From DASPKX01 sp035627835 (GTDB lineage: Bacteria; Verrucomicrobiota; Verrucomicrobiia; Limisphaerales; SXQI01): 23,198 nt of DNA. The stretch lies in contig DASPKX010000041.1 of the NCBI GenBank assembly GCA_035627835.1, positions 1-23,198 of the forward strand. The letters are read 5' to 3'. Shown here in pieces: positions 8,266-15,075 of this stretch. Made by a program: the position numbers and the translations under genes. Position 1 is the first letter of the stretch, and every line of letters begins with the position of its first letter. A model generated the notes under the pieces. It saw nothing but the letters and a program-made list of their open reading frames with translations, made no database searches and was not told where the DNA came from.

Positions 8266-9476
8266 GGGCGCGCCTCCTGAATGCCATGCGGATCGTAGCT
8301 CAGGTGTCGCATGCCAGCAGCGCCCGGCCCCGGCACCGCGGTGCAGACGGTGACCACACGCCCTTTGCTCGCGAGCGGCTGCAAAGCTGCCGCCAGCGCT
8401 TCCGTGAGGCGAGGCGCCACGACACAAACCGAGCTGCGCTTGCTCAAGCTTCCGATGATTTCGCTGGCGTTCTGGTGTGTGATCAAACGCCCCGCATCCA
8501 ACCGGGCCAGATCTTCCAACAATTCGTGGCCATCCGAGAACGGAGCGACTTGCCGCGCTTCACCTGCGCCGGGAGCAATCCACTCCACATGATGCCCGTC
8601 ATCGAGCGCGGCGAACATCAGCGATCCTGCGGCGCGGACACAGTTGTCGAGCGCTTCACGATCGGGCGCGCTGCCGGTGTCGATGATGAAGGAGATGCGG
8701 CCGGAAATTTCTTCGTCGAAGGTCTTCACCATCAGCCCCTGCCCTTTGGAGCTGCTCTTCCAATGAATGTTTCGGAACGGATCACCCGGCTCCATCTTGC
8801 GCACCCCCGCAAAGGTCGCCCCGGAAAGGGCGCGCCGGCCCCCCTTCTGCTTTCCGCCGATCAAAGAGTCGAACCCAGCCGCATGCACCACGGGCGCTTC
8901 GTAGAGCGCCGGATAAACAATCACTTCACCCGCAAGCCCCAGTTGCCGACGCGCTTCCACCAAACCGAACGGATAAGCGCTCACCACCAACAGATCCTTG
9001 AGCGGGTACACCCCGCGTTTCTCAAACTGCAACGCGGGCGGGCTCGTGAAAGCGCCCTTAGGCTCGATAGCGGCTGCCTGCAGCAGTGTCTTTCCACTTC
9101 CGCGGACACTCACCAAGCGAGCTGGTCGCGTGGAAGCATTCCGCAAAACCCAAGGCTCGGCAAAATCCCCCTCCTGGCAGCCGACGTGAGGAGGCTCGCT
9201 CCTTCCATCTGCCCCATGGTGGGCTCGGTCCCCAACCGAGCGTCCTCTCTCCGTGAGATGCATCTTCCCCGGCGCCTCAAGGGTGACCCACTTCACAATT
9301 CGCGAGCTGACAATCGCATTCACCAGCACGCATCCAACAACGATGCCGATGAGCAGCAACAACAGGCCCGATTGCGACGTGAGGGCCGAGAAATAGAGGG
9401 CGATGCAAATGCCGCTGAAGAGATGCCCCCGCCCTGTGAAACGCACGCGCACACGATTGGAGCGCGACTGGCTCAT
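8262..9476 (-). CDS. DUF58 domain-containing protein
   Basis: A 404-residue DUF58 protein. Two adjoining hydrophobic segments (about residues 18-55) anchor it. The diagnostic motif is at about 225-255: R-K-M-E-P-GDPFRNIHWKSSSKG followed by L-M-V-K-x-F-D-E-E. A VWA-like FIIDTGS follows at about 263. DUF58 proteins typically work with MoxR ATPases. It starts at ATG 9476, overlapping the moxR stop (ATGA), and ends overlapping the transglutaminase start the same way. Residues about 77-104 (positions 9165-9248) look foreign: a charged, Gly/Arg/His-rich stretch replaces the beta-strand normally found there, and the DNA is full of small palindromes. The frame is kept, so the protein may still function. 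Confidence 0.92.
   Translation of the reverse strand: MSQSRSNRVRVRFTGRGHLFSGICIALYFSALTSQSGLLLLLIGIVVGCVLVNAIVSSRIVKWVTLEAPGKMHLTERGRSVGDRAHHGADGRSEPPHVGCQEGDFAEPWVLRNASTRPARLVSVRGSGKTLLQAAAIEPKGAFTSPPALQFEKRGVYPLKDLLVVSAYPFGLVEARRQLGLAGEVIVYPALYEAPVVHAAGFDSLIGGKQKGGRRALSGATFAGVRKMEPGDPFRNIHWKSSSKGQGLMVKTFDEEISGRISFIIDTGSAPDREALDNCVRAAGSLMFAALDDGHHVEWIAPGAGEARQVAPFSDGHELLEDLARLDAGRLITHQNASEIIGSLSKRSSVCVVAPRLTEALAAALQPLASKGRVVTVCTAVPGPGAAGMRHLSYDPHGIQEARP
8273..8278 (-). promoter_or_regulatory. Strong ribosome-binding site fixing the transglutaminase start
   Basis: AGGAGG on the minus strand, 7 nt before ATG 8265. It is one of the few consensus SD sites in the window and decides between the start at 8265 and the longer frame starting at 8427. 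Confidence 0.8.
9189..9241. repeat. Palindromic repeat island inside DUF58 gene
   Basis: Consecutive inverted repeats lie within coding sequence: AGGAG/CTCCT (9189-9203), GCCC/GGGC (9211-9224) and GCTCGGT/ACCGAGC with loop CCCCA (9223-9241). Their density and the unusual encoded peptide suggest a REP-like element inserted in frame. Copy number in the genome cannot be judged from this window. Confidence 0.45.
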
Positions 9477-10414
9477 ACCGGCACCGGCACGCTGTCAATG
9501 ATGTGGTCGATTACACCCCGCGCGCTGAGAGTTGTCGATCTACCCCCCTTCCGCGCAATCAACCGGTGCGGAAGCACGATGCGAGCGGCCGCCTTAATGT
9601 CGTCCGGCAGCACATACTCGCGCCCGGCTAAGAGAGCCAGCGCCTGCGCAAAACGGTGGGCATCCAAACTGCCGCGCGGGCTCGCGCCATACTCAAGTGA
9701 ATCCGCTTTGCGCGTCGCATTGACGATTTGCACGAGATACGTAAGCAAGCTCTCCTCCGTGCGAACCGCGCGCACCTGCTCCTGGATGCGCATGAGCGTG
9801 GGGCAATCCATGACCGCCTGCACACGCGCGAGCGGGTCCACCTGCTGTTGCGAGCGCAGCATCTGCACCTCAGCGGCAGGCGCCAAATATCCAACGCTCA
9901 GCCGCAACATGAACCGATCCATTTGCGCGAAGGGCAACGGATACGTTCCTTCCAGCTCCACTGGGTTCTGCGTCGCCAGAACGAAGAAAGGAGATGCGAG
10001 ATGATGAAGCGTTCCGTCCACCGTGACGCTTTGCTCCTCCATCGCTTCGAGCAAGCTCGACTGCGTCCTGGGAGTGGCGCGATTGATCTCATCGGCGAGG
10101 AGAACGTTGGTGAAGATCGGGCCTGGCCTGAAGGTGAACTCCCGGCGCTCCGGCGCATAGATAGTCACCCCCGTGATATCCGACGGCAACAAGTCAGCGG
10201 TGAATTGAACGCGCTTGAATTCGGCGGACAGCGATTTGGCAATCGCCTTGGCGAGGAGCGTTTTGCCAAGCCCGGGCAGATCCTCAAGGAGCAGGTGCCC
10301 GCCCGCGATCAAGGCGAGCGCGGCGTTGGTGACCACCTCCTCTTTCCCCAGGAACGCCTGGGAGACGCTCTGGATCAGGAGCTGGACTTGCTCGGAGGCG
10401 GTAAGCTTCGCCAT
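9473..10414 (-). CDS. MoxR-family AAA+ ATPase
   Basis: A 313-residue cytosolic AAA+ ATPase of the MoxR/RavA group, thought to act as a chaperone in assembling metal- or VWA-containing complexes. Walker A is DLPGLGKT (residues 45-52) and Walker B is LLADEINR (105-112). The sensor region ATQNPVELEGTYPLP and the MDRF motif are typical. A C-terminal lid domain contains GASPRGSL. The ATG at 10414 lies 34 nt downstream of the zur stop with no clear SD. It is the first of three genes coupled by ATGA overlaps (moxR, DUF58, transglutaminase). Its closeness to zur raises the possibility of shared transcription with the zinc genes. Confidence 0.95.
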   Translation of the reverse strand: MAKLTASEQVQLLIQSVSQAFLGKEEVVTNAALALIAGGHLLLEDLPGLGKTLLAKAIAKSLSAEFKRVQFTADLLPSDITGVTIYAPERREFTFRPGPIFTNVLLADEINRATPRTQSSLLEAMEEQSVTVDGTLHHLASPFFVLATQNPVELEGTYPLPFAQMDRFMLRLSVGYLAPAAEVQMLRSQQQVDPLARVQAVMDCPTLMRIQEQVRAVRTEESLLTYLVQIVNATRKADSLEYGASPRGSLDAHRFAQALALLAGREYVLPDDIKAAARIVLPHRLIARKGGRSTTLSARGVIDHIIDSVPVPV

Positions 10415-10448
10415 GGATGTTTAAACAAAGGTTATCGATTAAAGTTGC

Positions 10449-10895
10449 TCATTGGCATTTCGGACAAGTGCCAAAAAACTCAAGCTTGTGCGTGATTCGC
10501 TTGAAGCCGCTCCCCTGGGCCACGCGCTCTTCCAGCTCAGCCGGGAAGCAGTCCTCGATCTCCACAATGGCAGAGCATTCGGTGCAAATCAGATGATGAT
10601 GGTGCGCATGGGCGTCGCAATGCAACAGCTCGTAGCGGGCAACCCCATCGCCGAAATCAAACCGTTTGGCGAGCTGAAGGTTCTCGAGCATGTGCATGCA
10701 GCGGTAAATGGTGGCGAGGTCGCACTCCTGGTTCAGCTCCGCTTGAACCTCGCGCGTTGTCAACGGTCGAGCCAACCGGCGCATCACCTCGAGAATTGCC
10801 TCGCGGGGGCCAGTCATCTTGAGCGACCGCGCCTTGATCTGGCCGGTGACCACGCCCAGGTCCGCCTTGGTGTGCTGGTGCGAATGCTTGCTCAT
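10449..10895 (-). CDS. zur: Fur-family regulator, probable zinc uptake regulator Zur
   Basis: A 148-residue Fur-superfamily repressor. The winged helix includes TGPREAILEVM and the recognition-helix region DLATIYRCMHMLE (about 59-71). The dimerisation domain holds the structural-zinc cysteines C104/C107 (CTEC) and C144/C147 (CPKC), plus a His cluster HAHHHH (96-101) suited to the sensing site. Assignment as Zur and not Fur or PerR rests on location: it is the last gene of znuA-znuC-znuB-zur. ATG 10895 overlaps the znuB stop (ATGA), so the longer frame starting at 10967 is rejected. The N-terminus is His-rich (MSKHSHQH). It probably binds the palindrome at 13527 and so controls its own operon. 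Confidence 0.87.
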   Translation of the reverse strand: MSKHSHQHTKADLGVVTGQIKARSLKMTGPREAILEVMRRLARPLTTREVQAELNQECDLATIYRCMHMLENLQLAKRFDFGDGVARYELLHCDAHAHHHHLICTECSAIVEIEDCFPAELEERVAQGSGFKRITHKLEFFGTCPKCQ

Positions 10896-11713
10896 GCGGC
10901 AGCGGGCTTCGCAAGCCTCCCCCGCCCCTGGGCGAGCGGCAAGGTGATGATGAACAGCGCAATGCAAGTAAGGACGATGGCGGGCCCTGCGGGCAGATCC
11001 CAGTGGTAGGCAGCCATGGTTCCACCAACGGCGCCGAAACCGCCCAACAGGATGCTCCAGATGATTTGCTGGCGGAGGTTGCGGCTAAGATTCCGCGCTG
11101 CGGCCGGGGGAATGACGATCAGTGATGTGACGAGAATGATGCCCAGCAGCCGAATACTTAAAGCCACCGTGCAGGTAACCAGCAGAATGAAGAGATAGTT
11201 GAACGCACCGACGCGGACGCCGGAGACATAGGCCATCTCCTCATGCGCGGTGAGCAGCGCGAGTGGGCTGAGAAACCAGAAGAGCGCCACCGCTGAGACA
11301 ATGCTCAACGCCCCAGCGAGCCCAACTTCGGCAGGAGCAACAGCCAGGATGTCGCCGAACAGGTAACTGTGAATCTGGCCCGGTGTTCGCTTGAGCACGC
11401 TGAGGATGACCAACCCAAGAGCCACTGAGCCGGACAGGAGGAGAGCCATGATGGTGTCGGTGAGCAGATTGGTGTGCTGCTTGAGCCAGAGGATGGCAGC
11501 CGCCACCAGCAGGCTGAAAAGCACCATAGGCAAAGTGGGATCCGACAGCCCCAACCATAGCCCGATCGCAATGCCTGCAAGCGCGGCATGCGCAATGGTG
11601 TCGCTGAAGAACGCCATGCGGCGGGCGGTGACGAACACGCCCAGCAACGCGCAGAGCGGCCCCAGGAACAAAGCCGCGAGCAGCGCTCGTTGCATGAAAG
11701 GTTCAGTGAGCAT
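10892..11713 (-). CDS. znuB: Zinc ABC transporter permease ZnuB-like
   Basis: A 273-residue inner-membrane permease of the ABC-3 (metal) family with about eight hydrophobic helices. Family-typical segments include RRMAFFSDTIAHAALAGIA near the N-terminus and LGIILVTSLIVIPPAAARN, the IPPAAA region typical of ZnuB/MntB. ATG 11713 is preferred: it overlaps the znuC stop by 11 nt and has a G-rich SD-like AGGGGG about 9 nt upstream. Longer starts (11734, 11797) would add residues encoded by the znuC His tail. It would form the channel for zinc delivered by ZnuA. Confidence 0.92.
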   Translation of the reverse strand: MLTEPFMQRALLAALFLGPLCALLGVFVTARRMAFFSDTIAHAALAGIAIGLWLGLSDPTLPMVLFSLLVAAAILWLKQHTNLLTDTIMALLLSGSVALGLVILSVLKRTPGQIHSYLFGDILAVAPAEVGLAGALSIVSAVALFWFLSPLALLTAHEEMAYVSGVRVGAFNYLFILLVTCTVALSIRLLGIILVTSLIVIPPAAARNLSRNLRQQIIWSILLGGFGAVGGTMAAYHWDLPAGPAIVLTCIALFIITLPLAQGRGRLAKPAAA

Positions 11714-12482
11714 GGTGATGATGCCCCCCTTCATGGTGGTGATGATGGTGGTACGGAGAAACGTGAATGCCGTATGCCTTCTTGAGGCTCTCCGCATTCA
11801 TGATGTCCTCCGGGCTGCCTTCACAGCAGACCACCTGGTTCAGCGCATAGACCCAGGATGCATGCCGGTGAACCATCGAAAGGTCATGGGAGACGAGGGC
11901 AACGGTGATGCCCCGTTTCTGATGCACTTTGCCGATCAGCTCGTAGAAGCTGAGTTCTCCCGGAGTGTCCACGCCGGCGGTCGGCTCATCGAGCAACAAC
12001 AACTCAGGATCGTGCAGCAGGCTGAACGCGATCAGCACGCGTTGCAACTGGCCGCCCGAGAGGGTGGCCACAGATTGGTCCAAAGTGTCGAGAGCGCCGA
12101 TCTCCTGAAGGTGCGACTCCAACAGCGAATCGATGTGCCGCCGACGATGGAAGAACCAGTGTCGCGTTTGGCGGAGGCGCAGCGACATGAACTCCCGCAC
12201 GCTTAAGGCGAAGCTCCGGTCGAGCGCGAGCCGCTGCGGGACATAGCCGACCCGCTTCAAGCCGGGCCGCAGGTCTGCGTTGCCGAACAAGCGCACTTCA
12301 CCAGAAGTGGGCCGCTGCAAGCCGAGCATGGTGCGCAGAAGGGTGGTTTTGCCCGAGCCGTTGGGCCCAATAATCGCCACGAGCTGCCCGCGCGGAATGC
12401 TCAGCGTGACGCCGTCGAGAGCCGCTTCGGAGCCGAAGCGCACGCGGACGTCGCGGCATTCAACTACCGGTTCATTTGCCAT
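11703..12482 (-). CDS. znuC: Zinc ABC transporter ATP-binding protein ZnuC-like with His-rich tail
   Basis: A 259-residue ABC ATPase powering zinc import. Walker A is GPNGSGKT (39-46), the signature LSGGQ (141-145), Walker B LLLLDEP (161-167) and the H-loop His199. The C-terminal 15 residues contain 11 histidines in two blocks (HHHHHH and HHHH), a potential cytosolic zinc-binding tail. ATG 12482 overlaps the end of znuA by 11 nt and its own end overlaps znuB by 11 nt, so the three transporter genes are translationally coupled. Manganese or iron transporters of the same family are the alternative; the His-rich features and adjacent Zur favour zinc. Confidence 0.93.
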   Translation of the reverse strand: MANEPVVECRDVRVRFGSEAALDGVTLSIPRGQLVAIIGPNGSGKTTLLRTMLGLQRPTSGEVRLFGNADLRPGLKRVGYVPQRLALDRSFALSVREFMSLRLRQTRHWFFHRRRHIDSLLESHLQEIGALDTLDQSVATLSGGQLQRVLIAFSLLHDPELLLLDEPTAGVDTPGELSFYELIGKVHQKRGITVALVSHDLSMVHRHASWVYALNQVVCCEGSPEDIMNAESLKKAYGIHVSPYHHHHHHEGGHHHHAH

Positions 12483-13482
12483 GCGGTGACAAAATCCTGG
12501 CGAGTGTTTCAGCGTTCTTGCGCATCCCCTCCTCGTAAGCAGCGGGCGTCAGCGCGCCCCCCTCGAGGGTGCTCAACTGGCCAGTCGGCAGCTTAAGATC
12601 CGCCGCCAGCCTGGCGGCAATGCGGCCGGGGCTTTGAGTTTCAGTGAAGATGGCGACGACTTTCTTGCTCCGGATATCGCGGCTCAGGTTCGCGAGGTAC
12701 TTTGGCGACGGCGACACATCCGGAAGCTCCTGGACAACACCAGCAATCTGCAGGTGGTACCGGCGCGCGAAGTAAGGGAAGGCATTGTGATATGTGACAA
12801 AAGGCTGCGCGCGAACGGGAGCCAGCAGATCGGCAATGGATTTGTCGAGCGCGTGCAGTTTGTCGATGTAGGCCCTGGCGTTTTGACGGTAAGTTTCGGC
12901 GTGCTGTGGATCAGCCTGAACGAGCGCATTCAGCACGTTGGTCACACCATGCGCGAGCAGCAGTGGATCCAGCCACGTATGAGGATTCTCATGCCCGTGA
13001 TGATGGTGATCATCGCCGTGGGCGTGGTCATGCTCACCCTCGGCAGCGATAAGCTGTTTCTCAAGGCCAATGGTCAGCTCAACGATCTTGCGCTTGTTCT
13101 GAGCGGTTGAGCTGAAAGCTTTCTGCAGCCAGTTTTCCAATCCGAGCCCGTTGATCACGACGACCTGCGCAGCGTTGAGGCGGCGCACGTCGGAAGGGGT
13201 GAGCTGGTAATCGTGCGGAGTTGTGGATTCCGGAACCAGGTTTTCAACGTGGGCGGCTGAACCAGCGACATTCGCGGCAACGCAGTAGGCGGGCAGGAAA
13301 GTGGTGAGAACCTTAATTTTCTCGGCAGCATGCGAACGAGCGGACAGCAGCCCAATTGTAGCGGCAAACGTGAGCAGGCTCAGTATTGTTCGGACTACCC
13401 GAGAGACCGCTTGAGCAATGCTCTGGAGCGGGCGCTTTGGCGCATTTGTCAGGTCTCCTCGATCTGTCACCGTCTGAAGCAT
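12472..13482 (-). CDS. znuA: Zinc ABC transporter substrate-binding protein ZnuA-like
   Basis: A 336-residue cluster-9 (TroA-like) metal-binding protein, exported to the periplasm. A long basic N-region precedes a hydrophobic core (about 33-46) and an AXA-type site at RSHA-A. Predicted ligands are H90 (TPHDY), H168 (NPHTWLDP), H232 (YHNAF) and E281 (FTETQ). A His/Asp-rich loop at 149-166 (EHDHAHGDDHHHHGH) marks the zinc-specific group. ATG 13482 is chosen; a TTG start at 13545 would place the palindromic operator inside the coding region. An AGGAAG lies 12 nt upstream, a long spacing. It is the first gene of the znu-zur run. Confidence 0.93.
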   Translation of the reverse strand: MLQTVTDRGDLTNAPKRPLQSIAQAVSRVVRTILSLLTFAATIGLLSARSHAAEKIKVLTTFLPAYCVAANVAGSAAHVENLVPESTTPHDYQLTPSDVRRLNAAQVVVINGLGLENWLQKAFSSTAQNKRKIVELTIGLEKQLIAAEGEHDHAHGDDHHHHGHENPHTWLDPLLLAHGVTNVLNALVQADPQHAETYRQNARAYIDKLHALDKSIADLLAPVRAQPFVTYHNAFPYFARRYHLQIAGVVQELPDVSPSPKYLANLSRDIRSKKVVAIFTETQSPGRIAARLAADLKLPTGQLSTLEGGALTPAAYEEGMRKNAETLARILSPHGK

Positions 13483-13526
13483 AAAACTTGTGAGCTTCCT
13501 TAAGTCAGCTGCCACGGCGTAAATGT

Positions 13527-13547
13527 AATTGCAAATCGTTTGCAATT
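13527..13547. promoter_or_regulatory. Probable Zur operator
   Basis: A perfect inverted repeat with arms AATTGCAAA and TTTGCAATT around TCG. It is centred 55 nt upstream of the znuA ATG and just beyond the rpsR terminator, where a znu promoter would be expected. Its dyad form fits a dimeric Fur-family regulator, and a zur gene lies in the same operon. Identification as a Zur site is inference from position and symmetry; the sequence is not a copy of the well-known gamma-proteobacterial box. Confidence 0.7.
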
Positions 13548-13556
13548 GCCAGCAAC

Positions 13557-13588
13557 AAAAAAGCCCGTGCTGGAGCCACGGGCTTTTT
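13557..13588 (-). terminator. Intrinsic terminator after rpsR
   Basis: Read on the minus strand, stem GCCCGTG / CACGGGC (13563-13569 with 13577-13583, 7-nt loop) is followed by TTTTTT. A/T pairs extend the stem on both sides. It sits 15 nt past the rpsR stop and separates that transcript from the znuA promoter region. The A-run on the other side makes it potentially bidirectional. Confidence 0.9.
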
Positions 13589-13598
13589 CTCGAAAGGC

Positions 13599-13847
13599 TT
13601 ACTTCATCAGCAGCATGGCGCGAGCGCGCTTCACCGACTCATTGAGGCGGCGTTGGTAATGCGCTGGGAGGCCAGTGTACTTGCGGGGCAGGATGCGGCC
13701 CTGGTCGGTCACAAACTGGCGGAGGAGGTTGACGTTCTTGAAATCGAGGGCGTCAACGGTGAAATCAATCTTCGGCTTGGGGCGCGGAGTGCGGGACTCA
13801 GAACGGCCAGAGCGCGTGGATTTCTCGGGTTTGTTTTTGCGTGGCAT
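13599..13847 (-). CDS. rpsR: 30S ribosomal protein S18
   Basis: An 82-residue S18, close to the usual 75-80. The conserved core is IDFTVDALDFKNVNLLRQFV, continuing with ILPRKYTGLPAHYQRRL and ending in KRARAMLLM. The N-terminal 25 residues are a basic, Ser/Pro-rich extension with no cysteine, so the zinc-binding site of some S18 proteins is absent. It starts 7 nt after the rpmG stop and is the last gene before the terminator. Grouping with rpmG, and not with rpsF and rplI, is unlike the common arrangement. It may be the only S18 of the genome or a zinc-independent paralog; the window cannot decide. Confidence 0.95.
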   Translation of the reverse strand: MPRKNKPEKSTRSGRSESRTPRPKPKIDFTVDALDFKNVNLLRQFVTDQGRILPRKYTGLPAHYQRRLNESVKRARAMLLMK

Positions 13848-13854
13848 AGGATGA

Positions 13855-14022
13855 TTACTTGATCTCCTTATGGACAGTGTGGCGGCGCAGAGCTGGATTG
13901 TACTTCTTCATTTCCAGCTTCTCCGTCTGAAGCTTTTTGTTCCGAGTGGTGGTGTAGCGAGAAGGGGATTTGCCCTCCTTGCGAGCCTCGGTGCATTCAA
14001 TGGTGACGATTTCTCGTGGCAT
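13855..14022 (-). CDS. rpmG: 50S ribosomal protein L33, Cys-poor type
   Basis: A 55-residue protein starting MPREIVTIECTEARKEG, with the L33 signature RYTTTRNKK, KLEMKKYNPALRRHT and the end VHKEIK. In zinc-ribbon L33 proteins two CXXC pairs occur. Here only the first cysteine survives (ECTEA) and the second pair is replaced (YNPAL), so it cannot bind zinc in the usual way. It is 8 nt downstream of the DksA-like gene and 7 nt upstream of rpsR, with no SD for either junction, suggesting translational coupling. Function: large-subunit structural protein near the E site. Confidence 0.95.
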   Translation of the reverse strand: MPREIVTIECTEARKEGKSPSRYTTTRNKKLQTEKLEMKKYNPALRRHTVHKEIK

Positions 14023-14030
14023 AAACGTAA

Positions 14031-14699
14031 TTATTCTTTGTCTTTGGAAGGACGCTCTTCAGCTTCCTCTTCCGGCTCGTCGGCTTCGGTGGCGCCTGCG
14101 CTATCCACAGTGCCAAGCTGGCCGAGGCGGCGTGAGCGCAACGCGCCTTCTTTCTCAAGCTGCGCCTGGGCTTCAACAGTGAAGCGGGTCCAGGGGATCG
14201 CATCGAGACGAGCCTTGGGAATAGGCTTCCCTGTGAGTTCGCAAACACCATAGGTGTTCTTCTCAATGCGCTTTAAAGCCTCTTCGATCTCGTAAATGGC
14301 ATCCTGATCGGAGGAGAGGAGGCTCAGGGCGAAGTCGCGGTCAAAATTGTCCGTGCCCGAATCAGCCATGTGGAGGCTGTAATTGGACATCTCTTCAGCG
14401 GATTCCTTGGCCAAGCCGCTCATTTGAGCCATGAGGCGCTCACGAAGCTCGAGCAGGTTCTTATAATATTTGGCCCACTCTGGCTTGATTCTCGGTTGGC
14501 CGTTCGGGCGAACAGTTGGATCGGTGGCCACGCCGCCCAGAATGGAAGCTGCGCTGGCAGCGCCAACCACAGGACGTTTTTTAGCTGGGCCAGCGGCAGC
14601 AGCGGCTGGTTTTGCGGGCGCAGGCGCGTGGGCTGCGGCTTTGGCAGCGGGCGCAGGAGCGGCCGCTTTGCCGGTGTTCTTTGTGTTTTTTGCTGTCAC
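14031..14699 (-). CDS. DksA/TraR-family protein with Ala/Pro/Lys-rich N-terminus
   Basis: A 222-residue protein. Residues 1-45 are a low-complexity Ala/Pro/Lys tract resembling histone-H1-like tails. Residues 72-150 form the coiled coil (EWAKYYKNLLELRERL to EEALKRIEKN), with ADSGTDNFDRDFALSLL in the middle. The former zinc-finger region reads YGVCELTGKPI then RLDAIPWTRFTVEAQ: of four expected cysteines only C153 remains. The tail is acidic. DksA proteins bind the RNA polymerase secondary channel and act with ppGpp; that role is assumed here. The GTG at 14699 has GGAG about 10 nt upstream, and no in-frame ATG precedes it. It leads an operon with rpmG and rpsR. Confidence 0.87.
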   Translation of the reverse strand: MTAKNTKNTGKAAAPAPAAKAAAHAPAPAKPAAAAAGPAKKRPVVGAASAASILGGVATDPTVRPNGQPRIKPEWAKYYKNLLELRERLMAQMSGLAKESAEEMSNYSLHMADSGTDNFDRDFALSLLSSDQDAIYEIEEALKRIEKNTYGVCELTGKPIPKARLDAIPWTRFTVEAQAQLEKEGALRSRRLGQLGTVDSAGATEADEPEEEAEERPSKDKE

Positions 14700-15075
14700 A
14701 ACTGCTTCTCCGTCAGCGCTAACGAACGACTTTTCGCCATTAGCAATGAGCGCCCGTCCATTTGCGAGCGGGAGACTCTATCAAAGGACTTCAAAAGCGC
14801 TACTAAAATTTTCCATGTAAGATGGGGGCCGAAGCCTTGGCGTTCAATCATGGGACCGGGCTGTAAATGGCGCCGGGGTTCGCCGCATAGCTCACCATCC
14901 GAACGGACCTTCGGTTCAGCATTCGACCTGAGCCAAACACGAAGGGCGCAGAACATACGCAAATTTTTAGCGGCGTCAATGGCGGGAAGAAGCGCGGTTA
15001 AAAGAATGCGCGACGCGCCCGGCCGATTTGAGCCCAACGAAGACGCCCACTCAGGTGACGGGGCCTACCAACCAG
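14700..15075. other. 376-bp gap between hemB and DksA-like gene, nothing recognised
   Basis: Both flanking genes are on the minus strand. A 113-codon minus-strand frame (14696-15037) crosses it but shows no family resemblance and is rich in Arg/Ser, as expected of non-coding GC-rich DNA. A small hairpin with arms CCGAA/TTCGG lies near 14900. No tRNA or strong terminator was seen. The promoter for the DksA-L33-S18 operon should lie in the left part, but no convincing -35/-10 pair was found. Confidence 0.5.

Noticed and set aside
8187..10004. 605-codon plus-strand open frame
   Set aside because: It lies antisense to DUF58 and moxR, which carry clear family motifs, and has no domain of its own; high GC creates long shadow frames.
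13483..13545. TTG start for znuA giving 21 extra residues
   Set aside because: It would place the perfect operator-like palindrome across the start codon; ATG 13482 still leaves a full signal peptide.
14696..15037. 113-codon minus-strand frame upstream of the DksA-like gene
   Set aside because: No family resemblance, Arg/Ser-rich composition, and it overlaps the DksA-like start.
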